Below are positions 42,453 through 51,630 of a stretch of 64,000 bases of DNA, one piece after another. The translations under genes and the position numbers were made by a program. The notes below the pieces were generated by a model. It was not told the DNA's origin. It did no database searches and was given only the letters and a program-made list of their open reading frames with translations. Origin of the DNA: Alphaproteobacteria bacterium (GTDB taxonomy: Bacteria; Pseudomonadota; Alphaproteobacteria; Rhizobiales; GCA-2746425); the NCBI GenBank assembly GCA_024743215.1, contig JANSWZ010000013.1:44399-108398 (forward strand), read 5' to 3'. Position 1 is the first letter of the stretch. Each line of letters starts with the position of its first letter.

Positions 42453-43310
42453 ATGTCTAAAATTACCCTCATAACCGGCACCTCCACAGGCCTTGGCATC
42501 AGCATTGCTGTCCAGGCAGCAGAGGCTGGTCACAAAGTCTATGCAACCATGCGCAATGTGAGCAAACGCGGTGCCCTGGAGGAAGCTGCCACCAAAGCCG
42601 GCGTGACGCTTGAGGTTCTGCCGCTGGATGTGCAAAAAACCGAAACCATCAACGCTGCCGTCGAGACGATCATCAAGAAGGAAGGCCGCATTGATGTACT
42701 GATCAACAATGCAGGTGCTGGCTATGTCCGTTCGACCGAGCAGGCCAGCGAAGAAGATATTGAATGGGTCATGGATGTAAATTTTCTGGGCGTCGCTCGC
42801 TGCACAAAAGCAGTCATGCCTTATATGCGCAAACAACGCAGCGGGCATATTTTGACCGTCTCGTCTGTCGGCGGTTTGGTGGGGCAGCCTTTCAATGAAA
42901 TATACTGCGCAGCAAAATTTGCTGTGGAGGGCTTTACCGAGTCGCTGGCCACTTACGTCACACCAAATTTCGGCATTCATTTCACTGCAGTAGAACCAGG
43001 TGGCATCACATCAGAATTTGCTGCAAATGTGCTGAAACACGTCGGCGAAACCGGTGGCATGCTGGAAGACGAATATCTGCCGATCCTGCAGAAATACATT
43101 AGCGGCTCGGAAAACCGCCAGGGCGGATCTGATATCTACCAGAGCGCAGATGAAGTGGCCGCAGTGATTATGGAATGCGTTGCCGCCGATCAGCCGCCAA
43201 TCCGCTGCCGCACCTCAAAATGGGCCGAAGAGTTCACAAGCCTGAAGACAGGCCTTGATCCGGACGGCACAAAACAGCGCGACCGCGTGTTTGAGCAGTT
43301 TCTCAGCTAG
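42453..43310 (+). CDS. SDR family NAD(P)-dependent oxidoreductase
   Basis: A 285-residue classical short-chain dehydrogenase. The cofactor motif TGTSTGLG lies at residues 8-15, NNAG near 85-88, the catalytic Ser at 137/138 (TVSSVGG), Tyr151 and Lys155 (YCAAK). The beta2 end (MRNVSKRG) with Arg suggests NADP preference. AAAGGAT lies upstream. Co-located with a TetR regulator, it is probably induced by the compound that regulator senses. The substrate is unknown. Confidence 0.92.
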   Translation: MSKITLITGTSTGLGISIAVQAAEAGHKVYATMRNVSKRGALEEAATKAGVTLEVLPLDVQKTETINAAVETIIKKEGRIDVLINNAGAGYVRSTEQASEEDIEWVMDVNFLGVARCTKAVMPYMRKQRSGHILTVSSVGGLVGQPFNEIYCAAKFAVEGFTESLATYVTPNFGIHFTAVEPGGITSEFAANVLKHVGETGGMLEDEYLPILQKYISGSENRQGGSDIYQSADEVAAVIMECVAADQPPIRCRTSKWAEEFTSLKTGLDPDGTKQRDRVFEQFLS

Positions 43311-43322
43311 GTCTGAACTGTC

Positions 43323-43997
43323 CTAGAATTCGACATTGTTGATCACCTTGCCATCGACGGCCCGGTACATTTCCTTATGTTCCGCATAATATCCGCTTAC
43401 GGTCAATTCGATCTGGATCGGTCCTTCTTCCAAATTCATGAAATACCAGCCGTGATAGCCGGGGAAGGGCGCGGTGAATGATCCGTTCTGACCAGCACCT
43501 TCACCTTTGCTGTAGGCTTGTTCAAAACCCTCAGGGTAATTGGGCGCATCAGCACTGGATGGGTGGCCATGGAATTCATAATAAACGCCGTCGCCTCTGG
43601 CATTCAGAACTTTCCATGAATAGAGCAGAGCCGTGTCTTGCGGCAGAATGAACTTGTGCTCCATTTCACCCAGATCTTCCAACTCAATAACAATGGTTTC
43701 GGACTTGAACGGGGCATCTTCCAGATGCAGCAACCCGCGAATAGAGCGATTGATTTGCTCAGCTGTCAGATCATATTCTTCGACATTGAAGCTTAAAGAC
43801 TGGCCAAAATCTTTGGAGGCAGCAGGTTCAGGCGCGTCCTGAGCCAGAGCAGAAACGCCTGTCAGCTTACCAATGCCCGTCGGGTCGATACCGTATTCAG
43901 CGGGCAATACGAATGCAATCAGAAGCGCCACCGCGACAAATGCCGAGATCAGAAGTCGAATGCCGATGGAACGTGTCGTGTGTGATGTGTCAGTCAT
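43323..43997 (-). CDS. membrane-anchored protein of the HupE/UreJ-associated type
   Basis: A 224-residue protein with one N-terminal helix (about residues 12-32) followed by the conserved LPAEYGIDPTGIGKLTGV and a periplasmic domain. The latter has YSWKVLNARGDGVYYEFHGHPSS and FPGYHGWYFMNLEEGPIQIEL, a beta-rich region with clustered Trp, His and Tyr. I recognise this as the family often annotated simply as 'transmembrane anchor protein' in marine proteobacteria, usually next to HupE/UreJ genes. Its function is unknown; metal or ligand binding is a guess from the His/Trp pattern. It is the last gene of the minus-strand cluster. Confidence 0.72.
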   Translation of the reverse strand: MTDTSHTTRSIGIRLLISAFVAVALLIAFVLPAEYGIDPTGIGKLTGVSALAQDAPEPAASKDFGQSLSFNVEEYDLTAEQINRSIRGLLHLEDAPFKSETIVIELEDLGEMEHKFILPQDTALLYSWKVLNARGDGVYYEFHGHPSSADAPNYPEGFEQAYSKGEGAGQNGSFTAPFPGYHGWYFMNLEEGPIQIELTVSGYYAEHKEMYRAVDGKVINNVEF

Positions 43998-44005
43998 AAC
44001 TCACC

Positions 44006-44707
44006 TCAATAAATGATGAAGCCAACAATTTGCAGGCCGAAAAGCAGCAGACCTGCGCCAAAGAGAACGATGTTTGCGTTGCTGGCCACCTGCGGAAAAT
44101 TGGGCAAGCTGCGCAGCCAGGAAAACAGAACGAGCAGGAAAGTCAGGGCAATGATTTGGCCGATCTCAACACCGATGTTGAAATAGATCATATTGGCGAC
44201 CAGCCCATCCTGTGACAAAGACAGGTCCTGCAATTTGGTCGACAGGCCAAAGCCGTGAACCAGGCCAAACCCGAAAACGGCAATGCGGGGATCAAGAAAT
44301 CGGATCGTCCCAAGATTTTCCAGCGCCTTGTAGCACACGGACAATCCGATAATGGCATCCACCAGATAGGCATTGACTTGAATACCGGACAGCACCCCAA
44401 ACAGCAGCGTGATGGAGTGGCCGATGGCAAACAGGCTGACGAATTTCACAACATCTTTCAGCTTGCGCAAAAAGAAGATGACTCCGGCCAGATACAACAG
44501 ATGATCGTACCCGGTGACCATGTGCTTGGCACCCAGATACATGAAGGGAAACGGGTGTATGCCCTCAATATTGGTGAGGTAGGATTGGTCCCCTCTGGCA
44601 ACGCCATGGCCAAAGGCCTCAGAGCTGACAAGGATCAAGGCGCTGGCAAGCCATGCAAACCACAGTGTTTGCTGAGTTGCATCATGTCGGGCGGGCCAAG
44701 ACTTCAT
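44006..44707 (-). CDS. HupE/UreJ-2 family membrane protein
   Basis: A 233-residue protein with a leading helix or signal anchor and about six further helices. Family motifs are intact: GAKHMVTGYDHLLYLAGV near residue 58, FAIGHSITLLFG near 95, FGLVHGFGLS near 150 and YFNIGVEIGQI near 180. The conserved His and Asp residues in the helices are those expected to handle a metal ion. HupE and UreJ relatives import nickel; the HupE/UreJ-2 branch is uncharacterised. Gaps to the neighbours are 2 and 8 bases, so it is firmly in the operon. Confidence 0.85.
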   Translation of the reverse strand: MKSWPARHDATQQTLWFAWLASALILVSSEAFGHGVARGDQSYLTNIEGIHPFPFMYLGAKHMVTGYDHLLYLAGVIFFLRKLKDVVKFVSLFAIGHSITLLFGVLSGIQVNAYLVDAIIGLSVCYKALENLGTIRFLDPRIAVFGFGLVHGFGLSTKLQDLSLSQDGLVANMIYFNIGVEIGQIIALTFLLVLFSWLRSLPNFPQVASNANIVLFGAGLLLFGLQIVGFIIY

Positions 44708-44709
44708 GT

Positions 44710-45195
44710 CTACAAATCTTCAACGTAGGGAATAATTCGGCCCAGAACGATAATGCTTGTCCACAAGCACAGCGAAAATCCGGCCACAAATTTTGCATCC
44801 GCAGACAGCGTGGATGAATCGGCACCCGCCTGTATCTGCGGCCTGATCCGAATAGTGAAATACAGCGCGTTGAGCCCGGCAATGACAATCAGCACCATTT
44901 TCAGTCTGAACGCGATGTTGATAAAGTAGCGCCCGGGGTCTCCCACCAAAAACAACGCGCCGGTTATGACGTTGAGGCTAAAGCCGATCAGCGTGACAAT
45001 GATAAATGTGTCGACCAGTTTCAGTGGCACTTTGCGCGCTACGCCGATAACACGAAGATCGACAAACAAAAGCGAGCCGAACAGCAGACACAGGCCGAGG
45101 AAATGCACCATCTCCATGGATGGCCAGACCCAGCTATTGCCGGTGATAAATGCGTGGAGATCAGTGGCTCTGAGCCAGATTATTGCATCATTCAT
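44710..45195 (-). CDS. small membrane protein, DUF6644-like (copy 1)
   Basis: A 161-residue protein with four predicted helices. The start of the first helix, NSWVWPSMEMVHFLGLCLLFGSLLFVDLRVIGVAR, includes the HFLGLxLLxGSLLFxDLR pattern that I associate with the DUF6644 family. A His in helix 1 and conserved aromatics could bind a cofactor or metal. It lies 12 bases after a related gene and 2 bases before the HupE/UreJ-2 gene. No function is known. Confidence 0.7.
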   Translation of the reverse strand: MNDAIIWLRATDLHAFITGNSWVWPSMEMVHFLGLCLLFGSLLFVDLRVIGVARKVPLKLVDTFIIVTLIGFSLNVITGALFLVGDPGRYFINIAFRLKMVLIVIAGLNALYFTIRIRPQIQAGADSSTLSADAKFVAGFSLCLWTSIIVLGRIIPYVEDL

Positions 45196-45207
45196 CTGCC
45201 GATCTCC

Positions 45208-45666
45208 CTAAAACACATAGCCGATGAGACGGCCCACAATCAGTGCGCCGACCCAGATCAGAACCGCCACAGCGGCCAGTGTGCGATCGCTGGAAGTCAC
45301 CAGCCCATCACCTTTAATGCAGGTTTTCACGAGATGACGGGTCAGCAGCAGGCCGATAATGACCATGATAATTTTGATGCGAAACGGCCAGTTGAAGGCC
45401 AGCGATGAGGCGCTGCCAAAGAAGAGGGCCGTACCGGACAAAAGGTTGACCACAAAGCCAGCCAGAGCGATGCGCCAATAGGGTGCAAGTGAATTGACCG
45501 GTATTCTGGAGGCAAACCCAAGAGTACGGAAACTCATCATCAACGAAATGCCAACCAGCGTCGCCATGCCCAGCGCATGAAGTGACAGCACGATCGGATA
45601 ACCCCAGATAGAACTGGAGACCATGGTCCCAAGCGCCGAATCCTCGAGCATGAACAGAAAATCCAT
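45208..45666 (-). CDS. small membrane protein, DUF6644-like (copy 2)
   Basis: A 152-residue four-helix membrane protein. SIWGYPIVLSLHALGMATLVGISLMMSFRTLGFA aligns in layout with the first helix of the neighbouring gene (W-P-x5-HxLGxxxxxG-x7-RxLGxA), so the two are probably paralogues forming a heteromeric pair. They would duplicate the core to eight helices. The start is preceded by GAGGAA. A hairpin in the 180-base gap separates it from the DUF6152 gene on the same strand. Confidence 0.68.
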   Translation of the reverse strand: MDFLFMLEDSALGTMVSSSIWGYPIVLSLHALGMATLVGISLMMSFRTLGFASRIPVNSLAPYWRIALAGFVVNLLSGTALFFGSASSLAFNWPFRIKIIMVIIGLLLTRHLVKTCIKGDGLVTSSDRTLAAVAVLIWVGALIVGRLIGYVF

Positions 45667-45782
45667 TGATTCCTCTTGTCTTATCTCAGCAGATGCAGAC
45701 GACCTGTCTTACCCGGGCGTCTAGTCGCTCACACACGTCGAAATCCAAAAGATTGTGGTGCGAGACGTGGTCTCTTTAATGT

Positions 45783-45816
45783 GCCGACCAGGAGTGTTCG
45801 TTTCCTCCTGATCGGC
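45783..45816. other. intercistronic hairpin between DUF6152 and DUF6644-like genes
   Basis: GCCGACCAGGAG (45783-45794) and CTCCTGATCGGC (45805-45816) form a 12-bp stem with one imperfect pair and a 10-base loop. On the minus strand no T-run follows, so it is more likely an mRNA processing or stability element, or a partial attenuator, than a strong terminator. Confidence 0.45.
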
Positions 45817-45843
45817 TCTTTTGCAGGGGCTGTTCAGCACATA

Positions 45844-46929
45844 TCAGTTGTTGCTGAAGGCTTCTTCGACAGTCAAATCGTCACAGTTGAAGGGCTCGAA
45901 AGCGTCGTCGGTCTTAACTGACTTTTGAAGATGCGAATGCGGCTCGGCCAGATACACCGGGTCGGTGATTGTGTATTCATGCACCAGTTCACCGGCATCA
46001 TCGATATAGAAGGTTTCAGCGATTTCCATCTGGTCGCTATGCGGAATCGAGCGAGTGGACCGTCCACCGATGGCTTCGAGGAAGCCCGGCGCAAAACCCT
46101 TCGTCATGACTTCCAGCCTGCTGCCATCCCATTTACCCACTGAATAGCCGGTTACGCTTGGTTCGATAGTGCCGGGGAACTCGCCATCAATATGAATGGT
46201 GCGCTCCACATCCATAAAACCGTAAGTCAGCTTCACTTCGCTTGCAGATTGCTCGATCTTGTTGATCATCTGGTCAAAGCGATAGTCCAGAATGATGTTG
46301 GTAGGTTTGCAGCTGAAGCGAGGATTGTCTTCCGCGACCCAGTTATCGGCTGCGTCCATGGCTGCCTGTGTCAAGACATAGTCTGGAGCGCGCCCGGCAT
46401 AAGGCAGAGGCGGTCCATTTGCGATCGGCTCAGACCAATTGCCTGACAGATCCGGCGTATCACTTGCAGGTTGCTGACCGGCTGGGTTCTGGGCTGTGTC
46501 GACGCCCTTTTCGGGGTTGATGAAATTGCCTTCATCATCAACTTCACCGTAACGGATCAGCGATCTGCCATCGGCAAATGTAATGGTCTCGGTGTAACAG
46601 GTGGTCGGCTCCGTGCGTGCAGGTGACCCGGAAATCGTGATTTCCGAGCCTATCGCAAACATGTCGGTGGTCCAGCCCTTGCGTTTTAAAAGGCTGCCGG
46701 AGCGAAGCTCACAGCGCCACTGTTCCACTGCGCCAGCATCATTCGTGACATCGAAGTAAACGTAGGAATGTGGATTCACAAATCGCACACGGGTGACAAT
46801 GCCCGTTTTTTCCAAGGTCTTGGACAGGTCAAATTGCCCATTGACGCCGTGATGAGCTACGCTGGCCGTGGTCATGAATGCACCGCTGCAAAGCGCGACC
46901 ATGCAGCCGATAAGAATCTTTTTACGCAT
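45844..46929 (-). CDS. exported DUF6152 family protein
   Basis: A 361-residue exported protein. The signal peptide ends near TTASVAHHG. Right after it come the DUF6152 hallmarks: AHHGVNGQFDLSKTLEKTGIV, VRFVNPHSYVYFDV and WRCELRSGSLLKRKGW. A roughly 200-residue C-terminal part contains YRFDQMINKIEQ and HEYTITDPVYLAEPHSHL, seen in longer members. The His pair at the mature N-terminus could bind a metal. ATG 46929 has GGAGGA nine bases upstream; the frame opens earlier without such a site. It heads the minus-strand cluster and is divergent from the PepSY gene. Confidence 0.8.
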   Translation of the reverse strand: MRKKILIGCMVALCSGAFMTTASVAHHGVNGQFDLSKTLEKTGIVTRVRFVNPHSYVYFDVTNDAGAVEQWRCELRSGSLLKRKGWTTDMFAIGSEITISGSPARTEPTTCYTETITFADGRSLIRYGEVDDEGNFINPEKGVDTAQNPAGQQPASDTPDLSGNWSEPIANGPPLPYAGRAPDYVLTQAAMDAADNWVAEDNPRFSCKPTNIILDYRFDQMINKIEQSASEVKLTYGFMDVERTIHIDGEFPGTIEPSVTGYSVGKWDGSRLEVMTKGFAPGFLEAIGGRSTRSIPHSDQMEIAETFYIDDAGELVHEYTITDPVYLAEPHSHLQKSVKTDDAFEPFNCDDLTVEEAFSNN

Positions 46930-47185
46930 TGATAGTTCCTCCAAATTTCGCCGGAGATCCGGCAGATATTCTGCCCCTTGATTGAAATTCAGCACTGCGT
47001 TCAAGCCGACAATGTGTTCAATCTAAAATTGTTTATGCGTTCCATCCCTTAGGAGCCTGTTTAGTTTTTTGCTGTTCGGCCTAAATATAAAACGATTTTT
47101 TTTCAAATATCAATGAATTATCGGTAGAAATGAATTTACATGCGACTAAAGTAATGGGCTGATGACAACCGGAAGGTGCGTTTTA

Positions 47186-47203
47186 AGGTTAGCATGCTAA
47201 CCT
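47186..47203. promoter_or_regulatory. 18-bp perfect palindrome AGGTTAGCATGCTAACCT
   Basis: A perfect inverted repeat without a spacer lies 21 bases before the PepSY gene start, in the 295-base region shared with the divergent DUF6152 operon. Size and position fit the operator of a dimeric repressor. No regulator gene is adjacent, and I do not recognise the consensus. Confidence 0.55.
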
Positions 47204-47224
47204 AAAAAATGAGCTTGGGATACC

Positions 47225-48310
47225 ATGTTTTTAAAAAAAGTGAGGAAGACGGCACGTGTGATCCATCGCTGGATGGGTGCGTCTTTGGCAGTGTTGCTCA
47301 TTCTTGTCAGCGCAACGGGAACGTTGCTGATCTGGAAAAATACGTATCTGGGCTTTGTCTTTCCGCAAAGTGCGTTGGCGTTCGAACGCAGCATTGAGCC
47401 CATGGCAACCATCGCCTTGTCAGCTGATGCGGCCTTTGGAGCTGCAGCTATCAGCCAAATCGAGTTTGGCGATCAAAGCTTCGGTCTCAGCAAAGTCTAT
47501 CTGGTCGACAAACGCTCCGCCTATATTGCACCTGATGGCCAGATTCTGGCTGTTTGGGAGCCAAATGGGCGGCTCGAAGATTGGTTGCTCGATCTGCATC
47601 ATCGCCTGTTGACGGGCACCGTTGGGCTTTACATCGTCGGCTTTGCAGGCATCGCTGCGCTAGTTGTGATTGGAGCAGGTTTGATCGCCTATTGGCCAGC
47701 CCGGCGCTCCTGGAAATTGGGTCTGGCGCTACACAGTCTCAAGCGTTCAGAGCTTTTGCGCCTACACCGCAACACCGGGATATTGATGGCGCTGCCCATT
47801 ACTGTTGTCATTTTTGCGGGCGTTGTCCTGGCGTTCCCTGAAACATCACGCAAGGCATTCTTCTGGTCCTATGAGGATGACGACAGCTATGGTCAGAATT
47901 TTGGTGATGGCGTTGATGCGGTAAGTGGCAGCAGCGAAACCTCATGGCCAAAAGTTCTGGCCCGTGCCGCTGCCGTATTCCCCGATGCTGAGATTACAGG
48001 TCTTGCCTGGCCAGAGGGAACCGGTGTGAAGCGCGTCTTGATCCGTGAGAGCGGTGAGTGGTCCGAACGGGGCAACAGCTCGGTCCACATCACAGATTAT
48101 GACGGCTATATGGATTTACGCATCGATGCGCGCACTTTGCCAATTGGCGAAAAAACCTACAATTTTCTGGGAGATCTGCACCGTTCGCATTTGGGAGGTT
48201 GGATATACAACATCATTCAAACACTCATTGGATTGAGCCTGATCTGTCTTGGTGTCATTGGCCTGATATCGTTTGTCGGTGCGCGTTTTTCATCTGCTTC
48301 CCAGCAGTGA
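47225..48310 (+). CDS. PepSY-associated TM helix domain protein
   Basis: A 361-residue inner-membrane protein with four main helices. It begins RKTARVIHRWMGASLAVLLILVSATGTLLIWK, the classical PepSY_TM start with a helix-1 His, followed by a periplasmic PepSY-like region with LEDWLLDLHHRLLTGTVGLYIVG near residue 118 and LHRNTGILMALP near 180. A last block, FLGDLHRSHLGGWIYNII, brings further histidines. Homologues are linked to siderophore-iron reduction or heme-like electron transfer across the membrane. Divergent from the DUF6152 operon, it may supply electrons or metal to that system; this is inference. Confidence 0.88.
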   Translation: MFLKKVRKTARVIHRWMGASLAVLLILVSATGTLLIWKNTYLGFVFPQSALAFERSIEPMATIALSADAAFGAAAISQIEFGDQSFGLSKVYLVDKRSAYIAPDGQILAVWEPNGRLEDWLLDLHHRLLTGTVGLYIVGFAGIAALVVIGAGLIAYWPARRSWKLGLALHSLKRSELLRLHRNTGILMALPITVVIFAGVVLAFPETSRKAFFWSYEDDDSYGQNFGDGVDAVSGSSETSWPKVLARAAAVFPDAEITGLAWPEGTGVKRVLIRESGEWSERGNSSVHITDYDGYMDLRIDARTLPIGEKTYNFLGDLHRSHLGGWIYNIIQTLIGLSLICLGVIGLISFVGARFSSASQQ

Positions 48311-48319
48311 TCCGCGCAT

Positions 48320-48348
48320 AAAAAAGCGCGGAAGCCGAAGCCCCGCGC
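48320..48348 (-). terminator. Rho-independent terminator of leuC
   Basis: On the minus strand, GCGCGG...CCGCGC forms a GC-rich stem (48326-48331 with 48343-48348) followed by six T residues (48325-48320), 28 bases beyond the leuC stop. It also lies just after the PepSY gene stop on the other strand. Confidence 0.8.
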
Positions 48349-48375
48349 CTTTCCGTTAGTTCAGTGATTGATGGG

Positions 48376-49782
48376 TTATTTCCACTCACGAATGTCGACG
48401 AAATGCCCTGCAATCGCTGCCGCTGCAGCCATCGTTGGGGACACAAGATGCGTGCGGCCCTTGAAGCCCTGACGGCCTTCAAAATTGCGGTTTGACGTTG
48501 ACGCGCAGCGCTCTTCCGGCTTCAGCTTGTCGGCATTCATGGCCAGACACATGGAGCAGCCTGGCTCGCGCCAGTCAAAGCCTGCATTCTTGAAGATCTT
48601 ATCAAGGCCCTCGGCTTCTGCCTGTTCCTTCACAAGGCCGGAGCCGGGAACGATCATGGCGTCAACTGTAGAAGCAACTTTGCGGTCTCCGATAACGGAA
48701 GCAGCAGCGCGCAAATCTTCGATGCGGCCATTGGTGCAGGAGCCAATGAACACCCGATCCAATGTGATTTCCGTCATTTTGGTGCCCGGTGTCAGGCCCA
48801 TATAGGCCAGCGCACGTTCTTTGGAAGAACGTTTGTTATCATCATCAATCTCGGCAGGGTTCGGCACCACACCGGTGATGGACACAACATCTTCCGGGGA
48901 GGAGCCCCAGGAGACGATCGGTGGTAGTTTGGCGGCATCCAGCTTGATGACCTTGTCGAAATGCGCGCCTTCGTCAGTTTTCAGCGTCTTCCAGAACGCA
49001 ACAGCTGCATCCCATTCGGCGTCTTTTGGCGCGCGTGGACGACCTTTCAGATACTCAAAGGTTTTCTCATCCGGCGCGATCAGGCCGGCACGGGCGCCGC
49101 CTTCAATGGTCATGTTGCAGACCGTCATCCGGCCTTCCATGGACAGAGCGCTAATGGCTTCACCAGCAAACTCGATCACATGGCCAGTGCCGCCAGCGGT
49201 GCCGATTTCACCAATGATTGCCAGAATGATGTCTTTTGCTGTCACACTTTCCGGCAATTCTCCATCCACCTGAACCAGCATGTTCTTGGCTTTTTTCTGG
49301 ATCAATGTCTGGGTTGCCAACACGTGTTCGACTTCTGATGTGCCGATGCCGTGTGCCAAGGCGCCAAATGCACCATGGGTGGATGTGTGGCTGTCGCCAC
49401 AGACAATGGTCGTGCCGGGCAGGGTGAACCCCTGTTCTGGTCCAATGATGTGGACAATGCCCTGGCGGATATCGCGTTCGGAATAATAGTCGATCGCAAA
49501 CTCGGCAGCATTTTGCGCCAGCGTGTCCACTTGCAGCTTGCTTTCCGGATCATCAATGCCTTTGGACCGATCGGAGGTTGGTACATTGTGATCGACAACG
49601 GCTAGTGTTTTCTGCGGCGCACGCACCTTGCGGTTCGTCAGGCGCAGGCCTTCAAAAGCCTGCGGGCTGGTCACTTCATGCACAAGGTGGCGGTCAATAT
49701 ACAAAAGGCAGGTACCATCATCCTGCTCATGCACCAGATGGTCGTTCCAGATCTTGTCGTAAAGTGTTGTAGGCGCGCTCAT
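48376..49782 (-). CDS. leuC: 3-isopropylmalate dehydratase large subunit
   Basis: LeuC with LeuD isomerises 2-isopropylmalate to 3-isopropylmalate in leucine synthesis. The 468-residue protein has the aconitase-family features: [23 protein letters not shown] near residue 130, and the 4Fe-4S ligands in IGSCTNGR (about residue 347) and GCSMCLAMN (about 407-413). The N-terminus [12 protein letters not shown] is usual. It follows the rplS terminator and carries its own terminator. leuD is not in the window; a distance between leuC and leuD is normal in Hyphomicrobiales. Confidence 0.97.
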   Translation of the reverse strand: MSAPTTLYDKIWNDHLVHEQDDGTCLLYIDRHLVHEVTSPQAFEGLRLTNRKVRAPQKTLAVVDHNVPTSDRSKGIDDPESKLQVDTLAQNAAEFAIDYYSERDIRQGIVHIIGPEQGFTLPGTTIVCGDSHTSTHGAFGALAHGIGTSEVEHVLATQTLIQKKAKNMLVQVDGELPESVTAKDIILAIIGEIGTAGGTGHVIEFAGEAISALSMEGRMTVCNMTIEGGARAGLIAPDEKTFEYLKGRPRAPKDAEWDAAVAFWKTLKTDEGAHFDKVIKLDAAKLPPIVSWGSSPEDVVSITGVVPNPAEIDDDNKRSSKERALAYMGLTPGTKMTEITLDRVFIGSCTNGRIEDLRAAASVIGDRKVASTVDAMIVPGSGLVKEQAEAEGLDKIFKNAGFDWREPGCSMCLAMNADKLKPEERCASTSNRNFEGRQGFKGRTHLVSPTMAAAAAIAGHFVDIREWK

Positions 49783-49881
49783 ATCGTTCGTCCCCGAATG
49801 CGGAATTTTGTATCTATATGTGGTTTCAACCCAGTGCCCGTCAAGTTGTTCCCATTGGTCCTTGTGAACAAATTGCCAAAC

Positions 49882-49907
49882 AAAAAAGGCGGCCTGTAAG
49901 CCGCCTT
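49882..49907 (-). terminator. Rho-independent terminator of rplS
   Basis: On the minus strand, AAGGCGGC (from 49907) and GCCGCCTT form a perfect 8-bp stem with a six-base loop, followed by a T-run ending at 49882. It lies about 50 bases beyond the rplS stop. Confidence 0.88.
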
Positions 49908-49954
49908 CGTCTGTCTGTCAGCAGCCAGCCATATCGGCAAGCAATCCAACAGGC

Positions 49955-50446
49955 CTATTCTGCGGCGGCTTCCTTGGCAGCAGCTTCGGATGCGGCAGCT
50001 TCCTTGGCAGCAGCTTTTTCAGCAGCGACAACTGCCTTGGCAGCTGTAATAATATTGCGCTGTTCTTCATTGAGGTTTTTAGCGCGGGCATTGCTGGCCT
50101 CAACGATACGCGCAGATTTGCCACGACGATCACGCAGATAATAAAGCTTCGCACGGCGAACCTTACCACGACGGATAACCTCAACACCCTCTACGAGTGG
50201 AGAATAAACCGGGAATACACGTTCCACGCCTTCGCCGTAAGAAATCTTACGCACAGTAAATGTTTCCTGGATGCCGCCACCCTTACGGGCAATACAAACG
50301 CCTTCATAGGCCTGTACGCGGGTCCGTGCACCCTCGGTTACACGCACATTCACTTTAACAGTGTCACCGGGGGAAAATGTTGGAAGCTTGCGCTTCGCTT
50401 CAATGGCTTCAGCCTGCTCTTTTTCGAGCTGTTCAATAATATTCAC
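49955..50446 (-). CDS. rplS: 50S ribosomal protein L19
   Basis: L19 lies at the 30S-50S interface. The 163-residue product starts at GTG 50446 ([14 protein letters not shown]), with GAAGG eight bases upstream; the frame open to 50494 is a non-coding extension. The family core [61 protein letters not shown] is complete by about residue 117. A tail of about 45 residues rich in Ala, Lys and Glu follows. Such tails are usual in Hyphomicrobiales. In many relatives rplS is next to trmD, whereas here about 4 kb of accessory genes separate them. Confidence 0.97.
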   Translation of the reverse strand: MNIIEQLEKEQAEAIEAKRKLPTFSPGDTVKVNVRVTEGARTRVQAYEGVCIARKGGGIQETFTVRKISYGEGVERVFPVYSPLVEGVEVIRRGKVRRAKLYYLRDRRGKSARIVEASNARAKNLNEEQRNIITAAKAVVAAEKAAAKEAAASEAAAKEAAAE

Positions 50447-50723
50447 GAGAGCACCTTCTTGATTGCATCTTGTTTTGGTTTGTCTCTTGTCCACACCCAG
50501 AGCGCCCGGCTGATCCCAAAACCTTTACGGTTCAGGCCAGCTCACTTGCATTGATTTTCGTAAAATCCACAAGCTTGTCGGGCGAATACGCCACGAACTG
50601 GTTTCTTTGCATTGATCAAAGATGCGCGCGATGTACACCAGCTCTGCGGTTTTGTCGAGCCTAAACGGCTGGATTTTGCTGCCGGTTGTGGCAGGGAGAT
50701 GGTGTCCGCTTTACAAGGCGGGC
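50447..50723. other. intergenic region upstream of rplS
   Basis: About 280 bases on the minus-strand path between the hydrolase stop and the rplS start. It should hold the rplS promoter and 5' leader. I see no gene, no clear terminator for the hydrolase and no fold that I can match to a known ribosomal leader motif. Confidence 0.4.
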
Positions 50724-51539
50724 TCAAATAAAGTCTGAAATCGCCTTTAAAGCTGTCTGCGGGCTTTCCAATTGCGGCAGATGGCCGACCCCGTTTATGG
50801 ATTCAAACCGGTTTTGGCCGATCAATCTATGAAGGGCTTTGCCGCGCTCAATCGGAATCCAGGGGTCATCTTCACCCCAAACTATCTTGACTGGGCATCG
50901 AATATCACCAAAGAGCGGTTCCACTTCCGCTGTGTATGTCTCATCGGCCAGAGCAAATTGTCGGTAGAAACTGCTGCTACCTTCATCCGTTAGCCATGGT
51001 GCGACAAGGTTTTCAAAGTCATCTCGGGCAATCTCGTTGACAAGCGCACCTTGGATATAGGCTTCGACAATTGCTTTATGAATGTGAGATGGCAATCCTT
51101 CAAACGCATCAACATGTTTGCCAACATGATCAAAGAATTCCGAACCCCAGGGCCGCATCGCAACCACGTTCATCAGGACGTAGCGTTCAAATTCACAGCC
51201 ATGAAGAAGATGCGCCCGCAAAGTTGTAGCGCCTCCGAAATCATGGGCAATCACTGTTGGACGGTTTGATCCCCAATGCGCCAGCATCTCGACAAACACC
51301 TCACCCTGAACATCCAGTGAGGTCCGTTGGGCGCTGCTTTTTTCTGATTGTCCGTACCCCGGCATATCATACCAATGCACCTCGTAAGTCTTGGCGAGTT
51401 CCGGAATGAGACGATGCCAGGAATAGGATGACCATGGCCACCCATGAGCCAGAATCAAATCCGGCCCGTCTCCACACCTGCCGGCAGAGACCCGGCCTGC
51501 GGATGTTTGATAATTCTCAGTCAATTTCCATTCCGACAT
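50724..51539 (-). CDS. alpha/beta hydrolase, dehalogenase/epoxide-hydrolase type
   Basis: A 271-residue soluble hydrolase. The oxyanion HGWPWSSYSWHRL is near residue 32. The nucleophile is Asp100 in VIAHDFGGA, not Ser, which places it with haloalkane/haloacetate dehalogenases and epoxide hydrolases. The acid is in WGEDDPWIP near residue 224 and the catalytic His in VGHLPQLESP near 255. Substrate cannot be decided from sequence. It follows the LysR gene on the same strand with about 90 bases between and may be co-regulated. AGGAACTGAAT-type purines precede the start. Confidence 0.88.
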   Translation of the reverse strand: MSEWKLTENYQTSAGRVSAGRCGDGPDLILAHGWPWSSYSWHRLIPELAKTYEVHWYDMPGYGQSEKSSAQRTSLDVQGEVFVEMLAHWGSNRPTVIAHDFGGATTLRAHLLHGCEFERYVLMNVVAMRPWGSEFFDHVGKHVDAFEGLPSHIHKAIVEAYIQGALVNEIARDDFENLVAPWLTDEGSSSFYRQFALADETYTAEVEPLFGDIRCPVKIVWGEDDPWIPIERGKALHRLIGQNRFESINGVGHLPQLESPQTALKAISDFI

Positions 51540-51630
51540 ATTCAGTTCCTCGGCCCGGCAGGCCAGACATAAGCTATAGGGTTATTTCGTCTTGGGTCGC
51601 CCGGAACCCATTAGTTCCGAAGATCTGATC

